Assembly: GCA_000963575.1 (NCBI GenBank)
Contig: CP011077.1
Span: forward strand, 1,922,001 to 1,986,000
Source: Klebsiella michiganensis
Lineage (GTDB): Bacteria; Pseudomonadota; Gammaproteobacteria; Enterobacterales; Enterobacteriaceae
Direction: 5' to 3'
DNA length: 64,000 bases
Shown: positions 51,801 through 59,890 of the stretch, piece after piece
Position numbering within the stretch: position 1 is the stretch's first letter
Layout: every line of letters starts with the position of its first letter
Notes under the pieces: model-generated
Database searches by the model: none
Seen by the model: only the letters and a program-made list of their open reading frames with translations
What the model was told of the DNA's origin: nothing
Program-made: the position numbers and the translations under genes

Positions 51801-53075
51801 ATGTCGGACATCAATTTGATCAAACAATTGCAAGAGCGGGGCCTGGTGGCCCAGGTGACGGATGAGGATGCGTTAGCAGAGCGACTGGCGCAAGGGCCAA
51901 TTGCACTCTATTGCGGCTTCGATCCGACCGCCGACAGCTTGCATTTGGGCCATCTGGTTCCACTGCTGTGCCTGAAACGCTTTCAGGAAGCAGGCCATAA
52001 GCCGGTTGCCCTCGTGGGCGGCGCTACCGGACTTATCGGCGACCCAAGCTTTAAAGCCGTTGAGCGTAAGCTGAACACTGAAGATACCGTGCAGGAGTGG
52101 GTGGAGAAAATCCGCCGCCAGGTTGCACCTTTCCTCGACTTTGACTGCGGTGATAACTCTGCCGTCGCCGCGAACAACTACGACTGGTTCGGCAGCATGA
52201 ACGTGCTGACTTTCCTGCGTGATATCGGTAAGCACTTCTCCGTTAATCAGATGATTAACAAAGAAGCCGTGAAACAGCGTCTGAACCGCGATGATGTAGG
52301 GATCTCCTTCACCGAGTTCTCTTACAACCTGCTGCAGGGTTACGACTTCGCCTGCCTGAACAAACTGCACGGCGTAGTGCTGCAGATTGGCGGTTCTGAC
52401 CAGTGGGGCAACATCACCTCCGGTATCGACCTGACCCGTCGTTTGCACCAGCAGCAGGCTTTCGGCCTGACTGTACCGCTGATCACCAAATCTGACGGCA
52501 CCAAATTCGGTAAAACCGAAGGTGGCGCGGTCTGGCTCGATCCGAAGAAAACCAGTCCGTACAAGTTCTACCAGTTCTGGATCAACACCGCAGATGCCGA
52601 TGTGTATCGCTTCCTGAAGTTCTTCACCTTTATGGACATTGCAGAGATCAATGCCCTGGAAGAAGAAGATAAAAACAGCGGCGCGACGCCTCGCGCCCAG
52701 TACGTGCTGGCGGAGCAGGTGACTCGCCTGGTGCACGGTGAAGAAGGTCTGACCGCGGCTAAGCGCATTACCGCCAGCCTGTTTAACGGCAACCTGAGCG
52801 AACTGAGCGAAGCGGACTTTGAGCAGTTGGCTCAGGACGGCGTGCCGATGGTTGAAATGGATCGTGGTGCCGACCTGCAACAGGCGCTGGTGGATTCCGA
52901 GCTGCAGCCGTCCCGTGGCCAGGCGCGTAAAACCATCTCTCAAAACGCGATCACCATCAACGGTGAAAAACAGTCTGACCCGGAATACACCTTCACCGAA
53001 GGCGATATTCTGTTTAACCGTTACACCCTGCTGCGTCGCGGTAAAAAGAACTACTGCCTCGTCTGCTGGAAATAA
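51801..53075 (+). CDS. tyrS: TyrS, tyrosyl-tRNA synthetase
   Basis: 424 residues from the ATG at 51801 (GGAGAA upstream), the E. coli length; the open frame begins at 51744. Class I synthetase: HIGH-like HLGHLVPL, KMSKS-like KFGKTEGG, tyrosine site NYDWFGSMNVLTFL and GGSDQWGN; C-terminal S4 RNA-binding domain ends RGKKNYCLVCWK. An ERIC element lies just upstream. Confidence 0.98.
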   Translation: MSDINLIKQLQERGLVAQVTDEDALAERLAQGPIALYCGFDPTADSLHLGHLVPLLCLKRFQEAGHKPVALVGGATGLIGDPSFKAVERKLNTEDTVQEWVEKIRRQVAPFLDFDCGDNSAVAANNYDWFGSMNVLTFLRDIGKHFSVNQMINKEAVKQRLNRDDVGISFTEFSYNLLQGYDFACLNKLHGVVLQIGGSDQWGNITSGIDLTRRLHQQQAFGLTVPLITKSDGTKFGKTEGGAVWLDPKKTSPYKFYQFWINTADADVYRFLKFFTFMDIAEINALEEEDKNSGATPRAQYVLAEQVTRLVHGEEGLTAAKRITASLFNGNLSELSEADFEQLAQDGVPMVEMDRGADLQQALVDSELQPSRGQARKTISQNAITINGEKQSDPEYTFTEGDILFNRYTLLRRGKKNYCLVCWK

Positions 53076-53090
53076 GTTATCGGCACAGAA

Positions 53091-53117
53091 AAACACGGCT
53101 CAGGCCGTGTTTTTTTT
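53091..53117 (+). terminator. tyrS terminator
   Basis: AACACGGC-TCAG-GCCGTGTT followed by TTTTTT. pdxY starts 36 nt later, so read-through may feed it. Confidence 0.88.
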
Positions 53118-53152
53118 AGCAAGCACAACACCTGGCGATACCCGAGTCGAAC

Positions 53153-54013
53153 ATGAAAAACATTCTTGCCATCCAGTCCCACGTGGTATTTGGTCACGCC
53201 GGTAACAGCGCGGCCGAATTCCCGATGCGCCGTCTGGGCGCCAACGTCTGGCCGCTGAACACGGTGCAGTTCTCCAACCACACGCAGTATGGGCAATGGA
53301 CCGGCACGGTGATGCCCGCCAGCCACCTGAGCGAGATTGTGCAGGGCATTGCGAATATCGGCCAACTGGAGCGCTGTGATGCGGTGCTGAGCGGATATCT
53401 GGGCTCCGCAGAACAGGGCGAACATATTCTGTCTATCGTGCGTCAGGTCAAGGCCGCTAACCCGAAGGCAAAATACTTCTGTGACCCGGTGATGGGTCAC
53501 CCGGAAAAAGGCTGTATCGTGGCACCCGGCGTGGCTGAATACCACACGCGCTACGCCATGCCAGCGAGCGATATCATCGCCCCGAACCTGATTGAACTGG
53601 AAATTCTTAGCGGCCACAGCGTAAACAACGTCGATGAAGCCGTGGCGACCGCCCGTGAGCTTATCGCACAGGGGCCGGAAATTGTGCTGGTGAAGCACCT
53701 GGCTCGCGCAGGCTACCAGCAGGACCGCTTTGAAATGCTGCTGGTGACGGCGGACGAGGCGTGGCACATCCACCGTCCGCTGGTGGACTTCGGTGAACGC
53801 CAGCCGGTTGGCGTGGGCGATGTAACCAGCGGTCTGCTGCTGGTTAAATTGCTACAGGGCGCGACGCTGCGTGAAGCGCTGGAGCACGTTACGGCGGCGG
53901 TGTACGACATCATGGTTGTCACCAAACGTATGCAAGAATACGAGCTACAGCTAGTCGCGGCTCAGGACGGGATTGCCAGGCCCGAGCATTACTTCACTGC
54001 GGTGAAGCTCTGA
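53153..54013 (+). CDS. pdxY: PdxY, pyridoxal kinase 2
   Basis: 286 residues of the PfkB-like ribokinase superfamily; it phosphorylates pyridoxal in B6 salvage. Start NILAIQSHVVFGHAGNSAAEFPMRRLG; C-terminal anion hole and catalytic Asp in PVGVGDVTSGLLLVKLL. Paired with tyrS as in E. coli. Confidence 0.97.
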   Translation: MKNILAIQSHVVFGHAGNSAAEFPMRRLGANVWPLNTVQFSNHTQYGQWTGTVMPASHLSEIVQGIANIGQLERCDAVLSGYLGSAEQGEHILSIVRQVKAANPKAKYFCDPVMGHPEKGCIVAPGVAEYHTRYAMPASDIIAPNLIELEILSGHSVNNVDEAVATARELIAQGPEIVLVKHLARAGYQQDRFEMLLVTADEAWHIHRPLVDFGERQPVGVGDVTSGLLLVKLLQGATLREALEHVTAAVYDIMVVTKRMQEYELQLVAAQDGIARPEHYFTAVKL

Positions 54014-54016
54014 AAT

Positions 54017-54044
54017 AAAAAAAGCCCTCAACTGAGGGCTTTTT
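54017..54044. terminator. Bidirectional terminator between pdxY and gstA
   Basis: AAAAAAAGCCCTCA-ACT-GAGGGCTTTTT with A and T tracts on both sides, serving the convergent pair. Confidence 0.9.
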
Positions 54045-54060
54045 ACTTTTAGGGCGTGGT

Positions 54061-54663
54061 TTAAATCCCTTCGGCGGTGAGCGCCGCAGATACCGCCGGG
54101 CGCGCCTTCATGCGCTCAACGTAGGCTTCAATATTCGTCAGCCCCGCCAGATCGAGCTTCAGGCCATAGGCCCAACGCAGCACGGTGAACAGGTACGCAT
54201 CCACCACGGTGAAACGGGCGCCCATCAGCCACTGCTTGTCCTGCAGTGATTCGTTCACGTAATGGAATTTTTTCTCCATCTGCTTGCGAACCACGGCCTT
54301 GAATTCTTCGGGAGTGGCCGGGTTGAACAGCGGAGAGAAGCCTTTATGCAGCTCGGTTGCCACATAGTTCAGCCACTCCAGCGTGTGGTAGCGAGTCATG
54401 CTGCCCGCCGGGGCCAGCAGCTGGCGGTCAGGCACTTTATCCGCCAGGTATTGCACGATAGCCACGCCCTCGGTCAGCAGGGAGCCGTCATCCAGCACCA
54501 GCGCGGGGACCTGCCCTTTGGGGTTGATGGCGAGAAAATCGTCACCGTTTTCGGTGAGTTTGGTCGCCAGGTCAACTTTCACCAGCGAAAAGTCCAGGCC
54601 AGATTCACGCAGGATAATGTGTGGGGAGAGGGAACAGGCACCGGGCTTGAAATACAGTTTCAT
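54061..54663 (-). CDS. gstA: GstA, beta-class glutathione S-transferase
   Basis: 200 residues. N-terminal thioredoxin-fold with catalytic Cys10 (KPGACSLSPHI) and the cis-Pro/Ser motif GQVPALVLDDGSLLTEG; C-terminal helical domain with His in YHTLEWLNYVATELHKG. Conjugates glutathione to electrophiles in cytoplasm. AAAGGAG before the ATG. Confidence 0.96.
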   Translation of the reverse strand: MKLYFKPGACSLSPHIILRESGLDFSLVKVDLATKLTENGDDFLAINPKGQVPALVLDDGSLLTEGVAIVQYLADKVPDRQLLAPAGSMTRYHTLEWLNYVATELHKGFSPLFNPATPEEFKAVVRKQMEKKFHYVNESLQDKQWLMGARFTVVDAYLFTVLRWAYGLKLDLAGLTNIEAYVERMKARPAVSAALTAEGI

Positions 54664-54713
54664 GACGAACTCCTTTAGGGCGCTAAGATAACTTATGTTA
54701 GTGCGGACGCAGC

Positions 54714-54748
54714 GAAAAAAAAAGCCGCCAGCTGTGAGGCCGGCGGCT
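54714..54748 (-). terminator. dtpA terminator
   Basis: Read on the minus strand, AGCCGCC and GGCGGCT pair over a 12-nt loop and are followed by eight or more T. Confidence 0.88.
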
Positions 54749-54772
54749 AAATAATCATTTTTCCTGGAGAAA

Positions 54773-56278
54773 TTACGCGGTAGCGGTTTCGTTAACCTTT
54801 TCGGCTTTGTCTTCGCTCAGCGTCATACGGTTCAGCTTAGGTGCTGTCAGCAGCATCAGCACGGCAATCACGCCGGTGACGATACCGATCTGCAGGAAGA
54901 CACGACCGTACACTTCCAGAGACAGAAGCGGGTCAGTTACGTTTTCCGGCACCGCCATCAGGCCCGCAACTTTACCGGCGATGATAGCTGCCCCTGCGGT
55001 CGTCAGGAACCAGCTGCCCATGATGAAGCCCATCAGGCGCTGAGGTACCAGTTGCGCCACCATAGCGAGGCCCAGGCCGGAGATCATCAGCTCACCGATA
55101 CTCTGCAGCGCATAGCTAAGAATCAGCCAGTTTACGGAAACAATGCCCGCTTCGTTAGCGAACTTAGTGCCGACTGGCAACACCAGGAAGGCGAAGGAGC
55201 ACAGCACCATACCGATAGCGAACTTGTGTGGCATTGGCAGGCGGTCGCCCATTTTGTTGTAGATAGCCGCGAGAATTGGGCTACCAATCATGATCCAGAA
55301 TGGGTTCAGCGCCTGGAACTGCTCAGCTTCGAAAGTGATGCCCAGAATGTCGTGGCCCACGTTACGGATAGCGAAGAAATTCAGGGAAGTTGGCATTTGG
55401 CTGTAAAGGACGAAGAAGACGATAGCTTCAACCATCAGGATGAAGGCCACGATCATCTTGCGGCGGGCTGCACCTTTCATCGCAAAAGCTTCTTTCGCGA
55501 AGATCAGCACGATACCCAGCGCAACAACGCCCAGCACGGCGCGAGCGATACCCTGGTTGTGCAGCAGCCAGGTTGCCACGGCAATCAGCACCACAACGCC
55601 TGCGATGGTTGCCAGCAGCTTACCGAAGTGCACCGGTGCGAAATCAGGTTTAGAGCCGTAGTTCTTCACCCACTTCTTACAGAAGATGAAGTTCACCAGC
55701 GTGATCAGCATACCCACGAAGCTCAGGGAGAACGCGGTGCTCCAGCCGTAGTGTGCAGCCAGCCATGGGGTGGCAAGCATAGAGAAGAAGGAGCCGATGT
55801 TGATGGACATGTAGTACATAGTGAATGCACCGTCCAAACGCGGGTCGTCTTTCTCATAGCAGGTCGACAGCAGCGCGGAAGGGTTAGCCTTGAACAGGCC
55901 GTTACCTACGGCGATGGTGGCCATCCCGATATACACCACGCTCACGTCGTGGCCGGAGTAGGCAACAAGGGCGTAACCAATAGCCAGTACGACGGTACCG
56001 AGCATGATAACGCGTTTGGTGCCGAGAACTTTATCGCCCAGCCAGCCGCCAATCGCGACCAGGCCATAAACAAGGGCGCTAAAGGAGGAGAACAGCGTGA
56101 TGGAGTCCGCTTCGGACATGCCCAGCATTTTGACCAGGTAAACGGCCATGATGCCTTGCAGGCCGTAATAGCCGAAACGCTCCCAGAGTTCGATAGAGAA
56201 AATCAGGTAGAACGATTTAGGTTGCTTAAAGGCGTTTAGACTAACGCTTTCTGCTGGTTCTTTGTTTGCAGTCGACAC
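54773..56278 (-). CDS. dtpA: DtpA (TppB), proton-coupled di/tripeptide permease
   Basis: 501 residues with about 14 membrane helices. POT/PTR signature ELWERFGYYGLQGIMAVYLV and the second signature SINIGSFFSMLATPWLA with FKANPSALLSTCY. Imports di- and tripeptides with protons across the inner membrane. The upstream 605 nt is AT-rich and contains a good CRP-like site. Confidence 0.96.
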   Translation of the reverse strand: MSTANKEPAESVSLNAFKQPKSFYLIFSIELWERFGYYGLQGIMAVYLVKMLGMSEADSITLFSSFSALVYGLVAIGGWLGDKVLGTKRVIMLGTVVLAIGYALVAYSGHDVSVVYIGMATIAVGNGLFKANPSALLSTCYEKDDPRLDGAFTMYYMSINIGSFFSMLATPWLAAHYGWSTAFSLSFVGMLITLVNFIFCKKWVKNYGSKPDFAPVHFGKLLATIAGVVVLIAVATWLLHNQGIARAVLGVVALGIVLIFAKEAFAMKGAARRKMIVAFILMVEAIVFFVLYSQMPTSLNFFAIRNVGHDILGITFEAEQFQALNPFWIMIGSPILAAIYNKMGDRLPMPHKFAIGMVLCSFAFLVLPVGTKFANEAGIVSVNWLILSYALQSIGELMISGLGLAMVAQLVPQRLMGFIMGSWFLTTAGAAIIAGKVAGLMAVPENVTDPLLSLEVYGRVFLQIGIVTGVIAVLMLLTAPKLNRMTLSEDKAEKVNETATA

Positions 56279-56883
56279 ATATACCTCTTTTTTTACATCC
56301 CGCTTTAATAAGGGGCTTGCTTATGCCTTACCGCGCGGGTAAGCATTTTTCTTGTTATTAGGAAGGAAAAACGGGGGGTAATGTTCACTATCCAGGGGTT
56401 GCAGGCAAGGGGTTTGTAATAATCTGTTACATATATCCGGGGCAAGATAATCCGCCATCAGGTGAATTGTTATTCAGCGTTAAATTTTACCAATTCATTT
56501 ATTAACGATTTTTTGTCTTTTTTCAAAGCGATTTTTTAACATTGCAGCTATATGTTCTGCTTTGAAAGCATAATTGCAGTGATAATGACCACTATATTCA
56601 ATATGCATGGCCTATTGTATTGCTGTAGATCCATTATTACTAACGATAGCAAGGCGTTAGTTGTGTTTTTGTTACCTTTTTGCAACCTGGGGTTATCAGA
56701 GTGATGCAGATCACAAATTTATAGAAATTTCTTATCGCAAAAAAACGATTAACCTGGTTAGTCGATTATTGAGCGGACAATATAAAATCATCCCGCGCTA
56801 TTCATGGGATAAAAGTGTGCAATTCGGATGTTTTTCAGGCGGGTAGGTGCAGGTGAAGCCCGGGGCTGGCCCGGGGGAGGCGA
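56279..56883. other. 605-nt intergenic region between dtpA and nth
   Basis: AT-rich DNA upstream of dtpA and downstream of nth on the same strand. It contains a CRP-like palindrome at 56699. The short plus-strand open frame at 56661-56846 overlaps that site and has no family likeness or ribosome site, so I do not call a gene. No repeat recognised. Confidence 0.5.
56699..56716. promoter_or_regulatory. CRP-like binding site
   Basis: A-GTGA-TGCAGA-TCAC-A is a two-half-site palindrome close to the CRP consensus TGTGA-N6-TCACA. It is 421 nt from the dtpA start, far for a classical site, so its target is uncertain. Confidence 0.45.
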
Positions 56884-57519
56884 TCAGGCCTCAACTTTCT
56901 CTTTGAATTCGCAGAGGTCTTCAATAATACATGAGCCACAGCGCGGCTTGCGTGCGATACAGGTATAGCGACCGTGAAGGATAAGCCAGTGATGGCAGTC
57001 GACCTTAAATTCTGCCGGAACCACCTTAAGCAGCTTTTCCTCAACCTGCTCGACGTTTTTGCCAGCGGCAAACTGAGTGCGGTTACACACCCGGAATATA
57101 TGGGTATCTACGGCAATTGTCGGCCAGCCAAAGGCGGTGTTCAGCACGACGTTGGCCGTTTTGCGGCCTACACCCGGCAGGGCCTCAAGCGCCGCCCGGT
57201 CCTCAGGGACTTCGCCGCCGTGCAGTTCAAGCAGCATGCGGCAGGTTTTGATGACATTCTCCGCTTTGCTGTTAAACAGGCCGATGGTTTTGATGTACTC
57301 CTTTACGCCATCTACGCCGAGCGCCAGCATTGTCGCCGGGGTATTGGCGACAGGGTAGAGTTTTGCCGTGGCCTTGTTCACGCTGACGTCGGTGGCCTGA
57401 GCGGAAAGCAGAACCGCTATCAGCAGCTCAAAAGGGCTGCTGAAGTTGAGTTCGGTTGTCGGATGAGGATTGTTGTCTCTCAGGCGGGTGAGGATCTCAA
57501 CGCGCTTGCTGTTATTCAT
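56884..57519 (-). CDS. nth: Nth, endonuclease III
   Basis: 211 residues, E. coli length. Bifunctional DNA glycosylase/AP lyase for oxidised pyrimidines. Helix-hairpin-helix LPGVGRKTANVVLNTAFG with catalytic Lys, catalytic Asp in AVDTHIFRV, and the [4Fe-4S] loop CIARKPRCGSCIIEDLC. It overlaps rsxE by 1 nt and is the last gene of the rsx operon. Confidence 0.98.
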   Translation of the reverse strand: MNNSKRVEILTRLRDNNPHPTTELNFSSPFELLIAVLLSAQATDVSVNKATAKLYPVANTPATMLALGVDGVKEYIKTIGLFNSKAENVIKTCRMLLELHGGEVPEDRAALEALPGVGRKTANVVLNTAFGWPTIAVDTHIFRVCNRTQFAAGKNVEQVEEKLLKVVPAEFKVDCHHWLILHGRYTCIARKPRCGSCIIEDLCEFKEKVEA

Positions 57520-58205
57520 TAAGCCTTCTCTGCATTGCCTGCCACGACGGCACTTTCGCGGGCGCGGCGGGCCTTCATTTTTTCATCAATGAGGTATTTT
57601 ATCGCCAACAGCATACCAAGGCCAATAAAGGCCCCCGGCGGTAGCATGGCGAGCAGGAAAGGCGTATCGGTATGGAAGACTTCAATGCGCAGTACTTTCG
57701 CCCAGTTGCCCAGCAGGCCGTCTGCACCGTCAAACAGGGTGCCGTTACCAATAATCTCGCGAATGGAGCCTAAAACAAACATCGCGCTGGTGGCGCCTAG
57801 CCCGGTGGCAAACCCGTCCAGCGCGGCATAAGGCACGCTGGCTTTTGCCGCATAGGCTTCGGCTCGCCCGACGACGATACAGTTGGTGACGATAAGCGGA
57901 ATAAAGATCCCCAGCGACTGGTAGAGCCCAAACGCGTAAGCGTTGATCAGCATCTGCACGATGCTGACCACCGAGGCGATGATCAGCACGTACACCGGAA
58001 TACGAATCTCAGCGGGCACCCAGCGGCGCAGGGCGGAGATTGTCCCGTTGGTCAGCGTCAGTACCAGCGTGGTCGCCAGCCCAAGCCCCAGGGCGTTGGT
58101 GGCCGTGGAGGTGACGGCGAGCAGCGGGCAAAGGCCCAGCAGCTGGACCAGCGCCGAGTTATTTTTCCACAGCCCGTTTATCAGGACGCGTTTTGTTTCG
58201 CTCAT
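57519..58205 (-). CDS. rsxE: RsxE, membrane subunit of the Rsx (Rnf-type) complex
   Basis: 228 residues with about six membrane helices, homologous to RsxA (VQLLGLCPLLAVTSTATNALGLGLATTLVL). Part of the RsxABCDGE electron-transport complex that keeps SoxR reduced. Overlaps nth by 1 nt and rsxG by 4 nt. Confidence 0.97.
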   Translation of the reverse strand: MSETKRVLINGLWKNNSALVQLLGLCPLLAVTSTATNALGLGLATTLVLTLTNGTISALRRWVPAEIRIPVYVLIIASVVSIVQMLINAYAFGLYQSLGIFIPLIVTNCIVVGRAEAYAAKASVPYAALDGFATGLGATSAMFVLGSIREIIGNGTLFDGADGLLGNWAKVLRIEVFHTDTPFLLAMLPPGAFIGLGMLLAIKYLIDEKMKARRARESAVVAGNAEKA

Positions 58206-58828
58206 TGTTGTTCTCCACAGGCCGGCAATTCATTGAGTTGCGCAGGCAGGGTTTCTGCGAACAGGCCAGCGCGCTTAACGGCGTTGACCACCGCGCGCGG
58301 GGTAATCGTTGCCCCGGTAAATTGAGTGAACTGCCCGCCGTCTTTTTGGACCGCCCAGGCCTGGTCATTGTTGCCCTGAATGCGTTTATTAGCAAAGTGG
58401 GTGATCCAGTCGCTGAGACGCAGTTCTATTTTATCCCCAAGCCCCGGCGTTTCGTGGTGTTCCGTCACGCGGGTGCCGAGAATGGTACCGTTAAAATCGG
58501 CGGCAACCAGAATCTGTATAGCACCAGAATAGCCGTCCGGCGCGGTGGCTTCCATTACCACGGCAACCGGTTTATCGCCTTTCCGCGCCACATAAATATG
58601 TCGAGCGCCTTTCCCGAGCGGGGAGTCCTTCACCAGCAGGCAACTGTCCTGAATAGGGTTATCGTAGACGTCATCAGCAATCACCTGGTCAAACAACATT
58701 TTTTGCTGCAGGGCCGATTGCTGGGCGATAGTCGGTTTGGTGAGTTCGTTGACCAGTGCCGTCAGCCCGGTAAACAGCGCGGCGAACAGCGCCAGGGCTA
58801 CGCCATGCTTTTGCATTGTTTTAAACAT
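58202..58828 (-). CDS. rsxG: RsxG, FMN-bearing subunit of the Rsx complex
   Basis: 208 residues with one N-terminal membrane helix and a periplasmic FMN-binding domain. The covalent FMN threonine lies in FTGATITPRAVV. Accepts electrons in the membrane chain from RsxC/RsxB. Confidence 0.97.
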   Translation of the reverse strand: MFKTMQKHGVALALFAALFTGLTALVNELTKPTIAQQSALQQKMLFDQVIADDVYDNPIQDSCLLVKDSPLGKGARHIYVARKGDKPVAVVMEATAPDGYSGAIQILVAADFNGTILGTRVTEHHETPGLGDKIELRLSDWITHFANKRIQGNNDQAWAVQKDGGQFTQFTGATITPRAVVNAVKRAGLFAETLPAQLNELPACGEQQ

Positions 58829-58837
58829 AGCGTCTCC

Positions 58838-59890
58838 TTAACGGTGGCCGTAGGCGCGAGGGCGGGTGTAGTAGTCGATCAGCGGCACGGTAATGTTACC
58901 CAGCAGTACGGCGAACGCCACGCCGTCCGGATAGCCACCGTAGGTGCGAATTAGCCAAACCAGCAGGCCAACCAGCGCCCCGAAAATCAGTCGGCCACGG
59001 TTGGTCGTGGAGGCGGTGACCGGATCGGTCAGGATAAAGAATGCGCCGAGCATGGTTGCGCCGGAGAACAGATGCACTATCGGCGACAGGCATTTTTCCG
59101 GGGCAATAATCCATCCGAGCGTGGAGCAGACGGCTAAAGCCACCAGGAAGCCCGCCGGGATATGCCAGCGAATGGTTCCGCGCCACAGCAGGAACAGGCC
59201 GCCCGCCAGATAAGCCAGGTTAACCCACTGCCAGCCGAGGCCCGCCAGCACGCCGCCATAAATTGGCGCACTCAGAAGTTGTCCGGCGGAGTGGCCCGCA
59301 TGCAAACCGGTTTTGAAGGTGTCCAGCGGCGTGGCCTGGCTGATGCCGTCGACGCCCATACGCAGCGTATCCATGGTACCGCCCGTGGCGGTTGCGCCGT
59401 GGAAAATCACCTGCAGGCTGTCAACAAAACCAGGTACAGTGGCGGCGATGGACTGCGGAGGCAGCCAGGAGGTCATCTGCACCGGGAAAGCAATCAACAG
59501 CACAACATAGCCAATCATCGCCGGGTTAAATGGGTTATTGCCGAGGCCGCCATAAAGCTGCTTGGCAATGATGATGGCAAACACCATCCCGACGACCACC
59601 ATCCACCACGGCGCGAGAGGAGGAATACTGATCCCCAGCAAGAGGCCGGTCAGTAGGGCCGAGTTATCGCCAAGGTGGCTTTGTACGGATTTTTTGCGCA
59701 GGCGCAGCACCAACGCTTCGGCGGCCATAGCGCTGACAATCCCCAGCCCAACCTGAATCAGCGTTCCCCAGCCAAACCAGTACCACTGCATCGCAATGCC
59801 GGGCAGGGCTGCGAGACAAACCAGCATCATAATCCGCGCGGTGCTGCGCTGATTATGGGTGAACGGGGAGCTTGCGATTTTAAAAACCAT
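58838..59890 (-). CDS. rsxD: RsxD, FMN-bearing membrane subunit of the Rsx complex
   Basis: 350 residues with about ten helices, NqrB/RnfD family. FMN-threonine candidate in TGGTMDTLRMGV. Starts 0 nt after the rsxC stop, so tightly coupled. Confidence 0.97.
   Translation of the reverse strand: MVFKIASSPFTHNQRSTARIMMLVCLAALPGIAMQWYWFGWGTLIQVGLGIVSAMAAEALVLRLRKKSVQSHLGDNSALLTGLLLGISIPPLAPWWMVVVGMVFAIIIAKQLYGGLGNNPFNPAMIGYVVLLIAFPVQMTSWLPPQSIAATVPGFVDSLQVIFHGATATGGTMDTLRMGVDGISQATPLDTFKTGLHAGHSAGQLLSAPIYGGVLAGLGWQWVNLAYLAGGLFLLWRGTIRWHIPAGFLVALAVCSTLGWIIAPEKCLSPIVHLFSGATMLGAFFILTDPVTASTTNRGRLIFGALVGLLVWLIRTYGGYPDGVAFAVLLGNITVPLIDYYTRPRAYGHR

Noticed and set aside
51873..53096. 407-codon open frame antisense to tyrS
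   Set aside because: Shadow of a strongly conserved gene with the codon bias of tyrS; no family likeness.
55052..56239. 395-codon open frame antisense to dtpA
   Set aside because: His/Gln/Asp-rich product typical of the reverse of a membrane-protein gene.
56661..56846. 61-codon frame in the dtpA-nth gap
   Set aside because: No ribosome site, no recognised family, overlaps a CRP-like site.
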